NCBI GenBank assembly: GCA_002347815.1
Contig: DDXV01000046.1
Span: forward strand, 1-21,100
Origin: Syntrophaceae bacterium UBA2251
GTDB taxonomy: Bacteria > Desulfobacterota > Syntrophia > Syntrophales > UBA2251
DNA: 21,100 nt
Reading direction: 5' to 3'
A model generated the notes under the pieces. That model had not been told where the DNA came from and searched no databases. It worked only from the letters and a program-made list of their open reading frames with translations. Made by a program: the position numbers and the translations under genes. Below, in pieces: positions 6,318 through 14,038 of this stretch (within the stretch, counting starts at the first letter, position 1; each line of letters opens with the position of its first letter).

Positions 6318-8015
6318 TCAGGGGCGCCCGGACACCGCCTTCGACCGGGCCAGCATTTCCCGGGCATGCGCCCGCGTCCGGTCGGTCACATCCACCCCCC
6401 CGAGCATCCGGGCGATCTCCTCCAGCCGGCCGGTCTCCGACAGGACCTCCACCTGCGAGGTTGTCCGCTCGCCGACCACCGACTTGGCGACCCGGTAATG
6501 GCGGTCCCCGAAGCACGCGATCTGGGGCAGATGGGTAATGCACAGCACCTGGTGGTGACGGGCCACGTCCCGGAGGCGTTCGCCGACAACCTCCGCCGTC
6601 GCGCCGCCGATCCCGCTGTCCACCTCGTCGAAGACGATCGTCGCCACCGAGCCGGTCCGGGCCAGCACCTTCTTCAGGGCCAGGATGATCCGGGACAGTT
6701 CGCCCCCGGAGGCGATCCGGTGAAGGGGCTTCAGCTCCTCCCCGACATTTGTGGACAGAAAAAACTCCGCCTCATCCATTCCCCGCGCGTTCAGTGCCGG
6801 TCCCTCCGCCCCGTCCCCCCCACCGTGGAAAGCGACGCTGAACAGGACGTCCGGCATGCGCAGCGTCCGGAGTTCCGTCTCCACCGCGCGCTCCAGAACG
6901 GCCGCCGCCGCCTTCCGCTGCCCCGACAGGCTTTCGGCTTCCCCGATCAGGCGGGTACGGACCGCCTTCAGGTCGGCCTCCGCGGCTTCGAGGTCTTCGT
7001 CGATATGGGCCCGGACCGCCAGCTCGGTCCGCATGGCCTCCGCGCGGTCCAGAACCGCGTTGAGCGAGCCGCCGTATTTCCGTTTCAGGCGCGCCAGGAC
7101 CTCGAGGCGCTCGTCGACGGCCGCCGCCCGCTCCGGCTCGAAGGACAGGCGCCGCGAGTACTCCCGCAGGGTGAGGGCCCAGTCCTCCGCCTGATAGTAG
7201 ATCGCCTCCACGTCCTTTTCGCTGAGGGCCAAACCCGCGTCCAGCTGCGCGATCTCACGGACATCCGTCAGCACCTGACGGAGTTCCGCCAGGACCGACC
7301 CCTCCCGGCCGTAGAGCGTGTCGTAGGCCCGCTGGGCGCTCTCCCGCAGCTTCTGCACATTTGCGAGAACCTTCTTTTCCGCGAGCAGGCGCTCGTCCTC
7401 CCCGACCGCCGTCGCGGCCGCCTCGATTTCCTGGAGCTGGTAGCGGAGCAGGTCTTCCCGCTCGTGCCCCTCGCGCTTCCGCTCGGACAGTTCCTGCACT
7501 CGCGCTTTCAATCCCCCGTACTCGCCGAACAGGCGTTCGTACGCGCGGCGCGAGGGGCCGAGCCCCCCGAAGTCGTCCAGGATGTCCAGGTGGTTTTCCG
7601 CCTGGAGCAGGAGTTGATGTTCGTGCTGGCCGCAGATGTTGATCAGGGCTTCGCTCAACCGCGCCATCATGCCGAGGGTAGCCGGGCTGCCGTTCACGTA
7701 CACCCGGTTCTTCCCGGATCGGGTGACCACCCGCCTCAGGAGCAGGCCGTCTTCCCCCTCCAGCCCCATGTCCGCGAGCGTCTCCTCAAGCCGGTCCGTC
7801 TCGTCCGTCTGGAACAGCGCCTCCACCACGGCGGTTTCCTCGGAGGTGCGGATGATGTCCGGCGAGGCCCGCTCCCCGAGGAGCAGACCGACGGCGCCGA
7901 TCAGGATGGACTTCCCGGCGCCGGTCTCTCCGGAGATGACGTTGAGCCCGGGTCCGAAGCTGCAGTGCAGCTCATCGATGATGGCGAAATTCTTGATCCT
8001 GAGTTCAACGAGCAT
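6318..8015 (-). CDS. recN: DNA repair protein RecN
   Basis: RecN, an SMC-like ATPase that gathers DNA ends during double-strand break repair. The 565-residue product has an N-terminal ATPase half with Walker A GETGAGKS (29-36), a long central coiled-coil region rich in E, R, L and A, and a C-terminal half with the ABC signature SGGELSRIILALK and Walker B VFDEVDSGIGG. The last part, CITHLPQIACFGDRHYRV, is a RecN hallmark. The ATG at 8015 is preferred over a GTG four codons upstream because GGAGG lies 5 bases before it. It lies 63 bases downstream of nadK in the same direction. Length and domain order are normal. Confidence 0.96.
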   Translation of the reverse strand: MLVELRIKNFAIIDELHCSFGPGLNVISGETGAGKSILIGAVGLLLGERASPDIIRTSEETAVVEALFQTDETDRLEETLADMGLEGEDGLLLRRVVTRSGKNRVYVNGSPATLGMMARLSEALINICGQHEHQLLLQAENHLDILDDFGGLGPSRRAYERLFGEYGGLKARVQELSERKREGHEREDLLRYQLQEIEAAATAVGEDERLLAEKKVLANVQKLRESAQRAYDTLYGREGSVLAELRQVLTDVREIAQLDAGLALSEKDVEAIYYQAEDWALTLREYSRRLSFEPERAAAVDERLEVLARLKRKYGGSLNAVLDRAEAMRTELAVRAHIDEDLEAAEADLKAVRTRLIGEAESLSGQRKAAAAVLERAVETELRTLRMPDVLFSVAFHGGGDGAEGPALNARGMDEAEFFLSTNVGEELKPLHRIASGGELSRIILALKKVLARTGSVATIVFDEVDSGIGGATAEVVGERLRDVARHHQVLCITHLPQIACFGDRHYRVAKSVVGERTTSQVEVLSETGRLEEIARMLGGVDVTDRTRAHAREMLARSKAVSGRP

Positions 8016-8078
8016 CTCCACCTCCACTCCCCACCGGGGGGGCGATCACGGGAGGGTCGACCTTGCCGGCGGCGCGCC

Positions 8079-8966
8079 TCAGGGACGCCCCTTGTCCATG
8101 CCGGCGGGGAGGGTTCCCCACCCCAGCTTCGTCCGCAAGATCGCCTGGTAGTCGCGATGGGGAGACGCCACCAGGTGGGTGACGAAGGGGGATTTGCGGA
8201 TGGCGATGGTATCGCCGTCCTTCACCGTATAGGAGACCTGCCCGTCCAGGGTGACGGTGGCCCCCTGCTCCCGGGTCCAGAGGATGATCTTGACCGTGGC
8301 GTCCTCCGGCAGGATGATCGGGCGGTTTGTCAGGGTATGGGGGCAGATGGGGTTCAGGATGATCAGGGCCTGTTCGGGGAACACGATCGGCCCGCCCCCG
8401 GAAAGGGAATAGGCGGTGGAGCCGGTCGGGGTGGAGATGATCAGTCCGTCCGCCTTGAAGGTGGTCAGATAGCAGTCGTTGACAATCGTCTCCATCTCCA
8501 CCATCCGGGAGAGATTGCCTCGATGGATGACCACGTCGTTGAGCAGCGTCCGTTCCTTGACCGGCTGCCGTTCCCGGCTGATGGCGGCGTCGAGCATCAT
8601 CCGCCGCTCGATGCGGCAGTCCCCGCGGAGGATCATCTCCATGGCGCCGATCATCTCGTTCAGGTTGATCTCCGTCAGATAGCCGAATCCGCCCATGTTG
8701 ATCCCGACGATGGGGATGTCGACCTCCCGGGCGGCCCGCGCCGTTCGCAGCAGCGTCCCGTCGCCGCCGAAGACGACGATCATGTCCGCCGTCTGCACGA
8801 GCTTGCGCCGGTCCAGGCCGCGTTCCTCGCCGCTCTTGCGGGCCAGCGCGTCCTCGAAGAAGACCGTCACGCCCCGCTCGACGAGCCAACGCTTCAGGAT
8901 GAGCGCGTATTCCGGAGATTTTTCCTTTTCGACATTGGCGATGACGCCGACTTTTTTGATGTTCAT
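8079..8966 (-). CDS. nadK: NAD kinase (ATP/polyphosphate-NAD kinase)
   Basis: NAD kinase phosphorylates NAD to NADP, supplying the cell's NADPH pool. The 295-residue product shows the substrate-binding motif FGGDGTLL, NMGGFGYLTEI, LNDVVIHRG and the glycine-rich STPTGSTAYSLSGGGPI loop, in the usual order, and ends with a beta-rich domain. The ATG at 8966 gives the usual NadK beginning MNIKKVGVIAN; no strong Shine-Dalgarno precedes it. It is the first gene of the nadK-recN-GNAT-mltA cluster and is divergent from the RdgC-like gene at 9143, with the promoters of both presumably in the 176-base gap. nadK next to recN is a common arrangement in bacteria. Confidence 0.96.
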   Translation of the reverse strand: MNIKKVGVIANVEKEKSPEYALILKRWLVERGVTVFFEDALARKSGEERGLDRRKLVQTADMIVVFGGDGTLLRTARAAREVDIPIVGINMGGFGYLTEINLNEMIGAMEMILRGDCRIERRMMLDAAISRERQPVKERTLLNDVVIHRGNLSRMVEMETIVNDCYLTTFKADGLIISTPTGSTAYSLSGGGPIVFPEQALIILNPICPHTLTNRPIILPEDATVKIILWTREQGATVTLDGQVSYTVKDGDTIAIRKSPFVTHLVASPHRDYQAILRTKLGWGTLPAGMDKGRP

Positions 8967-9093
8967 CACGAACCCCGCGGGAAAGCTGCGTGTTGACCTA
9001 TCACAAAAAGAAAACGCTGTCCACGACGGAATTGGTTTATGATCCCGAATGGTTAGTCCTGGTCGATCCATCAATGCCCGGGCAGAGATCCGC

Positions 9094-9123
9094 TTGACAA
9101 TGGGCGCGATATTGCGCTACGGT
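9094..9123 (+). promoter_or_regulatory. Promoter of the rdgC-like/mla operon
   Basis: A perfect -35 TTGACA (9094-9099) is followed after 18 bases by TACGGT (9118-9123), a weaker -10. Transcription would begin around 9130, immediately before the GGAGG (9133-9137) that serves the ATG at 9143, giving a very short leader. The position between divergent genes and the fit with the ribosome binding site support it; the weak -10 is the doubt. Confidence 0.55.
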
Positions 9124-9142
9124 ACGCCACTTGGAGGACATC

Positions 9143-10270
9143 ATGGGCTTGCTTTCGGGAACCTGGACCTTTTCTCGCCATCGCGTTATGGGCGATCTGC
9201 CGCCGACGTTTCCGGCGTTCATCAACGAACGGATCCGGCGCTACTCCTTTGCGGAACTGGAACGGTCCACCGCGGAGCAGACCCTGGGATGGACGTCGGC
9301 CGAAGACGTCCTCGACACGGCGTTTTCGTATGCAAAATACGCCATCGGGGATTTCCTCGTCTTCGCGCTCCGGATCGATCGCAAGACCGTCCCCCCGTCC
9401 CTGCTCCGGATCCGAACCCTGGCCGCCCAGAACGCGCGGCTGAACGAAACGGGCCGCAAGCGACTCTCCCGCGAGGAAAACGAGGCGATCCGGGAGCGGG
9501 TCCGCCTGGAGATCCTGCGCGCCGCCCTGCCCGTCCCCGCCCTGTTCGAGGTCTGCTGGTCCGTCTCCGACAAGACCCTCTATTTCAGTTCGCTCTCCCC
9601 CAGGATCATGCGGGACTTCCAGGATCTCTTCAAGGAATCCTTTTCGCTGACCCCCTGCCCCCTCCTCCCGTGGGAGGCGGAATCCCTGGACGCGGACACG
9701 GCCGAACGGCTGGCCGCATGGACCCGGAAGCGGGGCGCCGATGCCACGGGCGACGGCCTCGCGTCCGATCCCGCCCTCCTCGGCCGCGAATTCCTCACCT
9801 GGCTCTGGTTCAAGAGCGAGGAGCGCGACGGCAGGATCACCCTGCCGGACACGGGCGATGTGGAGTTGCACTTCCAGCGGCGCCTCGTTCTCGAATCCGG
9901 CGAGGGCGAATACTTCTCCTCCGTCACCTGCCAGGGCCTCAACGCCGACCTCAAGGAGGGGAAGGAGGCCCTGCGCCAGGGGAAGAAGATCCGCGAGGCG
10001 CGGCTGAAACTCATGCGGGACGACCTGACGTGGGAGTTCACTTTCAAGGCCGACGCCTTCGCCTTTCAGACGATGAAGCTCCCCGCCACCTTCACCGAGG
10101 CCGGGGAGGCGGAGGACACCGAGGAGGGACGCACGCTGGAACGGATCTACCTGATCCGGACGGGCGTCGATTTGATGGACCAACTCTGGGCCGACTTCTT
10201 CCGTTCGCGCCTCTCGCCCCGGTGGACGACCGAAGAAATGCCGCGCCTGAAAGCCTGGATCGGACGATGA
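9143..10270 (+). CDS. RdgC-like recombination-associated protein
   Basis: A 375-residue protein that resembles RdgC, a ring-forming dimeric DNA-binding protein that modulates RecA-dependent recombination in proteobacteria. Features recalled from that family are TLGWTSAEDVLD near the N terminus, FALRIDRKTVPPSLLR followed by a charged helical segment (SREENEAIRERVRLEIL), a beta-strand unit (VCWSVSDKTLYFSSLSP), and later GREFLTWLWFKSEE. It is longer than the Escherichia coli protein (about 300 residues), mainly in the C-terminal half. The ATG at 9143 is chosen because GGAGG lies 5 bases upstream; a TTG four codons earlier would overlap the Shine-Dalgarno. The stop overlaps the mlaE start by 4 bases (ATGA). 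Family assignment is from memory of motifs, not a search. Confidence 0.72.
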   Translation: MGLLSGTWTFSRHRVMGDLPPTFPAFINERIRRYSFAELERSTAEQTLGWTSAEDVLDTAFSYAKYAIGDFLVFALRIDRKTVPPSLLRIRTLAAQNARLNETGRKRLSREENEAIRERVRLEILRAALPVPALFEVCWSVSDKTLYFSSLSPRIMRDFQDLFKESFSLTPCPLLPWEAESLDADTAERLAAWTRKRGADATGDGLASDPALLGREFLTWLWFKSEERDGRITLPDTGDVELHFQRRLVLESGEGEYFSSVTCQGLNADLKEGKEALRQGKKIREARLKLMRDDLTWEFTFKADAFAFQTMKLPATFTEAGEAEDTEEGRTLERIYLIRTGVDLMDQLWADFFRSRLSPRWTTEEMPRLKAWIGR

Positions 10271-11454
10271 ACCGGAGGGTCCCCGACCCCCATCCACCTG
10301 ACACGTCCGGCCGACCCTCGCGCCGCCTTTCGCTGCAGCGGGACACGGCCGGGACCGGGGGCCTGCGCCTGTCCGTCTCCGGTCCCCTCGACCGGGACGC
10401 GTTCACGGACTTTCTCGCCGAATGGCAGGCCCTCCTGCCGGATATCGATGCCGGACGTCCGGAGCGGATCGCCGTCGATCTCGCCCCGGTCTCGACCGCG
10501 GACAGCGCGGGCGCCCTGCTCCTGATGCAGATGGAGACGGACCTCAAACAGCGCGCGATCGCCGTCGACTTCCTGCATGCCTCCGGCGACATCGAAGCGA
10601 TGTTCGCGCTGCTCCGCGAACAGTCCGCCCGAACCCACGCGGGCCCGGTCCGGACGGACGGGGGCAACCTGCTGGTCCGCGTCGGCGACGCCGGCGTCCG
10701 CGCCCATCAGGAATTCGTCGTCCTCATGACCTTTTTCGGAGAGATGATCGCGGCCCTCGCCGACGCCTGCCGCCATCCCCGCTCCGTCCGCTGGGGCGAC
10801 GTCCTCGTCTCGGTTCAGCGGGCGGGACTGGAGGGCCTGCCGATCGTCGGCCTCATCAGTTTCCTGCTGGGCCTGATCATCGCCTTCATGTCGTCGCTGC
10901 AGCTCAAGCCCCTCGGGGCCGGCGTCTATGTGGCCGCGCTCGTCGGCATCTCCGTCGTCAAGGAACTCGGGCCCATCATGACGGCGATCGTCGTGGCCGG
11001 GCGCTCCGGCTCGGCCTTCGCCGCCGAGATCGGCACCATGAAGGTCAACGAGGAGGTGGACGCCCTGGTCATCATGGGCTTCGACCCGATGAAATTCATC
11101 GCCCTGCCGAAGATCCTGGCCGCCGTGATCGTACTGCCGCTCCTGACCCTCTACGCGGACCTCTTCGCCATACTCGGGGGCCTCGTCGTGGGGGTGCTGG
11201 GACTGGACATGACCGCGCAGACCTACATCCACCAGACCCTGCAGGGCATTCTGGTGACGGACATCTCGACGAGCCTGCTGAAGGCCGTCGTCTTCGCCGT
11301 CCTCATCGCCGGCATCTCGTGTCAGCGCGGGTTCCTCGTGACCGGGGCCGCGGAGGCCGTCGGACGTCAGACCACGTCCGCCGTCGTCTCCTCGCTGTTC
11401 CTCGTCATCATCGCCGATTCCGCGTTTGCGATCGCGCTGCACTATATCCGTTGA
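10267..11454 (+). CDS. mlaE: STAS-MlaE fusion: phospholipid ABC transporter permease
   Basis: Inner-membrane permease of the MlaFEDB-type lipid ABC transporter that moves phospholipids between the inner and outer membranes. The first about 125 residues look like a STAS (MlaB-like) domain: LRLSVSGPLDRDAFTDF, then RIAVDLAPVSTADSAGALLLMQME. The remaining about 265 residues are the MlaE permease with several hydrophobic helices and the family signature ELGPIMTAIVVAGRSGSAFAAEIGTMKVNEEVDAL, followed by MGFDPMKF. No separate mlaB is present, so the fusion fills that role. The ATG at 10267 overlaps the stop of the RdgC-like gene, and no strong Shine-Dalgarno is seen, so translational coupling is likely. 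The ATPase gene follows after 26 bases. Confidence 0.9.
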   Translation: MNRRVPDPHPPDTSGRPSRRLSLQRDTAGTGGLRLSVSGPLDRDAFTDFLAEWQALLPDIDAGRPERIAVDLAPVSTADSAGALLLMQMETDLKQRAIAVDFLHASGDIEAMFALLREQSARTHAGPVRTDGGNLLVRVGDAGVRAHQEFVVLMTFFGEMIAALADACRHPRSVRWGDVLVSVQRAGLEGLPIVGLISFLLGLIIAFMSSLQLKPLGAGVYVAALVGISVVKELGPIMTAIVVAGRSGSAFAAEIGTMKVNEEVDALVIMGFDPMKFIALPKILAAVIVLPLLTLYADLFAILGGLVVGVLGLDMTAQTYIHQTLQGILVTDISTSLLKAVVFAVLIAGISCQRGFLVTGAAEAVGRQTTSAVVSSLFLVIIADSAFAIALHYIR

Positions 11455-11480
11455 CCCGGCCCGCGGGCCGTGGAGGATCG

Positions 11481-12239
11481 ATGAAACCGGACATTCCGGC
11501 TATTGCCGTGGAAAATCTAACCGCCCGTTACGGCGAGCGGACCATCCTCGAAGGGGTGACTTGCGCGGTCCGGCCCGGCGAGGTCTTCCTCATCATCGGC
11601 GGCAGCGGCTGTGGAAAATCAACCCTGCTCAAGCACATGATCGGCCTGTATACGCCGGCCGCCGGGCGGGTGTGCGTCCACGGGGTCGATCTCAGCACCC
11701 TGGACGAAGAGGCGCTCCACGGTATGCGCAAGGGGATGGGCGTTCTGTTCCAGTCCGGGGCCCTCATCGGCTCCATGACGCTCTTCGAGAACGTCGCCCT
11801 TCCTTTGAGCGAACACACCCGGCTGCCGGACGAAACGATCGCCCGGATCGTCCGGATGAAGCTGGCCCTGGTCGATCTCGCCGGCTACGAAGACCTCTAT
11901 CCGGCCGAGCTGTCCGGCGGAATGAAGAAACGGGCGGGGCTTGCCCGCGCCATGGCCCTCGACCCGAAAATCCTTTTTTTCGACGAGCCGTCGTCCGGGC
12001 TGGACCCCGTCTCGTCCGCCGAACTCGAAGCCACGATCACCCGGATCAACACGGGGACGGGCACCACCATGGTGATCGTCTCCCACGATCTGGACCTGAT
12101 CTTTCACATCGCCCACCGGGTGGTCCTGCTCGACAGCGAAACCCGAGGCATCATCGCCGAGGGCGATCCGCACCAGCTCCGCGAAACCTCCCGGGACCGC
12201 CGGGTCATCCGGTTCTTGAACCGCACCATCGAGGGATAA
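11481..12239 (+). CDS. mlaF: Phospholipid ABC transporter ATP-binding protein MlaF
   Basis: The ATPase that drives the Mla lipid transporter. The 252-residue product has Walker A GGSGCGKST (40-48), a Q-loop in GVLFQSGALIGSMTLFENVALPL (typical of the Mla/Ttg2A group), signature LSGGMKKRAGLARA, Walker B ILFFDEPSSGLDP and the switch His in VSHDLD. The ATG at 11481 has GGAGG 4 bases upstream. The frame is open far upstream but only as a shadow of mlaE. It sits between the permease and MCE-protein genes, as expected for this operon. Confidence 0.95.
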   Translation: MKPDIPAIAVENLTARYGERTILEGVTCAVRPGEVFLIIGGSGCGKSTLLKHMIGLYTPAAGRVCVHGVDLSTLDEEALHGMRKGMGVLFQSGALIGSMTLFENVALPLSEHTRLPDETIARIVRMKLALVDLAGYEDLYPAELSGGMKKRAGLARAMALDPKILFFDEPSSGLDPVSSAELEATITRINTGTGTTMVIVSHDLDLIFHIAHRVVLLDSETRGIIAEGDPHQLRETSRDRRVIRFLNRTIEG

Positions 12240-12243
12240 CGCC

Positions 12244-13173
12244 ATGGCCAAGAAAGTCTCCCGTTTCCTGATCGGCATCTTCGTCACGATCGGCATCCTG
12301 ATCGCCGTCGTCACGCTCATCCTCCTCGGCGCCACGAGCTACTTTCAGGAGGGGGCCATGTACGTGACCTACTTCGACGAGTCGGTCCAGGGCCTGCAGG
12401 TCGACTCGAGCGTCAAATACCGGGGCGTCGAGATCGGCAAAGTCAAGGCCATCGGCGTCGCACCGGACAACATGCTCATCGAGGTCGTGATGAAGATCAA
12501 CCAGAAGGGGGTCGTGGCCGCGGACACGACGGCCCAGCTCCGGGCGGCGGGAATCACCGGAATCGTCTTCGTCGAACTGGACCGCCGGAAGGCGGACGCC
12601 GGCCTTGCCACGCCCCGCATCGGCTTCAAGGCCCCCTACCCCGTCATCCCGTCCCGCCCCTCGGACGCCAAGCAGTTCTTCTCGGGGGTGGACGCCCTCC
12701 TGGACAAAATCCGTGCGCTCGACGTCCAGGGCATGTCGGGCCAGTTGTCAGCCACCGCCGGGGCCATCAAAACCTTCTTCAACGGCCCGAAGACGAATCG
12801 GATTCTCGCCAATCTGGATGCCACGACAGCCACCCTGGACCGGGTGCTCGCCCGGCTCGATCGCGTGACGGCGCAGAGTACGCTCGACGACACCGTCAAG
12901 GAGGCCAGGGCCACGCTCACGGAGGCCCGCGAGCTGATCACCGCCATGAAGAAAGAGGTGCAGGCGGTGAACCTCGCGGAGACGTCGGGCAAGGCGAACC
13001 AGTGGATCGAGGGCCTGGACCGACGGACCCGCGACGTGACGACGGATCTCAAGGTCACCAGCGAAAACGTGCGCCAGGCCTCGGAATCCCTGGACAGGCT
13101 TCTGGACCGGCTGGAGGCCAATCCGTCCGATCTGCTCTTCAGCAAGCCGCCCCGGGTTCCGGAAAATCCCTGA
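12244..13173 (+). CDS. mlaD: MCE-domain substrate-binding protein MlaD
   Basis: Periplasmic, membrane-anchored MCE protein that forms the lipid-carrying ring of the Mla complex. The 309-residue product has one N-terminal transmembrane helix (about residues 8-30), an MCE domain (about 38-115) with YFDESVQGLQVDSSVKYRGVEIGKV, and a long C-terminal helical region (about 150-300) rich in A, L, T and R that could form the coiled-coil barrel seen in longer MCE proteins. It starts 4 bases after the mlaF stop codon, with GAGGGA upstream. The long helical tail makes it larger than the E. coli MlaD (about 183 residues), similar to MlaD-type proteins of Deltaproteobacteria. Confidence 0.92.
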   Translation: MAKKVSRFLIGIFVTIGILIAVVTLILLGATSYFQEGAMYVTYFDESVQGLQVDSSVKYRGVEIGKVKAIGVAPDNMLIEVVMKINQKGVVAADTTAQLRAAGITGIVFVELDRRKADAGLATPRIGFKAPYPVIPSRPSDAKQFFSGVDALLDKIRALDVQGMSGQLSATAGAIKTFFNGPKTNRILANLDATTATLDRVLARLDRVTAQSTLDDTVKEARATLTEARELITAMKKEVQAVNLAETSGKANQWIEGLDRRTRDVTTDLKVTSENVRQASESLDRLLDRLEANPSDLLFSKPPRVPENP

Positions 13174-13190
13174 AAAGGAGGATCATCGGC

Positions 13191-13895
13191 ATGAAGACCG
13201 CGCATCCCAGAGAAAGACGCTTCGTCCCCCGACGCTCGTACTGCCGCATCCTGGCCGGTCTGACGGCCCTCCTCCTGATCACCGCGGCGTGGGGCTGCCT
13301 CGGCGGCAACCGGACCGCGCCGCTGCCCTTCCAGTACAGCCTGGAATACGCCTCCCCGCGCCTTGCCGACCTGCCGCCCCTCGACACCACGCTCAGCCTG
13401 GAGCGCTTTTCCTCCACCCAGGGGATCAACATGACCGCGATGATCTATCGCTCCGAGCCGTTCCGGAATGACGCCTACTACGGCCACTACTGGCGGAGCC
13501 GGCCGCGGGATCTGGTCACGGACTTCCTCCTGAGGGACCTGAAGCACGTCCGTCTCTTCAAGGCCGTCTTCTCCTACCAGGACCGGCAGGAGAGTCGTTT
13601 CGTCCTCCAGGGCGCCGTGACGGAATGCTCGGCCCACTACGAGGCACAGGGCGTCCAGCGGGCCTTTCTTTCCCTGAACCTCACGCTTCTGGATACGCAG
13701 CGGAAGGAAATCACCGAACAGGTTGTCTTCGAGAAGCGTTACGATCTCGCGCCCGCGATGGAGGAGCGCTCGCCGCGGGCGCTCGCCCGGGGGATCAGCG
13801 CGGCCATGGAAACCCTCACTCCGCAGATGATGCGCGACGTCCACCGCGCCGTGCGGGAGCGGCTCGCCGCACATTCCACCCCATCTTCCCTGTGA
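13191..13895 (+). CDS. ABC-type transport auxiliary lipoprotein (PqiC/YmbA-like)
   Basis: A 234-residue predicted lipoprotein. A basic N terminus (ten-odd residues with several R) leads into a hydrophobic stretch LAGLTALLLITAAWGC, with the probable lipidated Cys36; the lipobox is imperfect because a W occupies position -2. The rest fits the family of auxiliary lipoproteins accompanying MCE transporters (PqiC/YmbA type): Y-LEY near the N terminus, a region reading TAMIYRSEPFRNDAYYGHYW, LVTDFLLRDL and VLQGAVTE. It probably docks at the outer membrane to receive lipids from the MlaD side. AAGGAGG lies 9 bases before the ATG, 17 bases after mlaD. It is the last clear gene of the operon; no terminator was found after it. 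Confidence 0.83.
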   Translation: MKTAHPRERRFVPRRSYCRILAGLTALLLITAAWGCLGGNRTAPLPFQYSLEYASPRLADLPPLDTTLSLERFSSTQGINMTAMIYRSEPFRNDAYYGHYWRSRPRDLVTDFLLRDLKHVRLFKAVFSYQDRQESRFVLQGAVTECSAHYEAQGVQRAFLSLNLTLLDTQRKEITEQVVFEKRYDLAPAMEERSPRALARGISAAMETLTPQMMRDVHRAVRERLAAHSTPSSL

Positions 13896-14038
13896 GCAGC
13901 ACCACGAACCCGGCGAGGTTGCGCATGCGTGCAGCGATCATAGCGTCCGTATCTTCAAACAATAACGACGTCGCATTTTTGCTGGGTTTGACTGCAGAAA
14001 ACCGGTCTGCCCGGTTTGGATCATCCCCGCGGACAGGG
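13896..14038. other. Junction region replacing the 5' end of ilvD
   Basis: This stretch lies between the end of the mla operon and the first recognisable dihydroxy-acid dehydratase codons. It is less GC-rich than both sides and encodes nothing recognisable, although a plus-strand frame stays open and joins the ilvD frame. It contains an inverted repeat (7-bp arms 13999-14005 and 14011-14017, loop of 5) with no T tract. It looks like the product of a deletion or insertion event. Confidence 0.5.

Noticed and set aside
6366..8996. 876-codon plus-strand open frame antisense to recN and nadK
   Set aside because: It mirrors two certain genes on the minus strand, has no recognisable domain and shows the His/Arg/Pro/Gly bias typical of antisense frames in GC-rich DNA.
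9049..10266. Long plus-strand open frame upstream of and fused to mlaE
   Set aside because: It is the +1 shadow of the RdgC-like gene. Its translation is Pro/Arg/Gly-rich without domains, and mlaE has a natural start at the ATGA overlap.
13999..14017. Perfect 7-bp inverted repeat considered as a terminator of the mla operon
   Set aside because: Neither side is followed by a T tract and the stem is short; it lies inside the frame that continues into ilvD.
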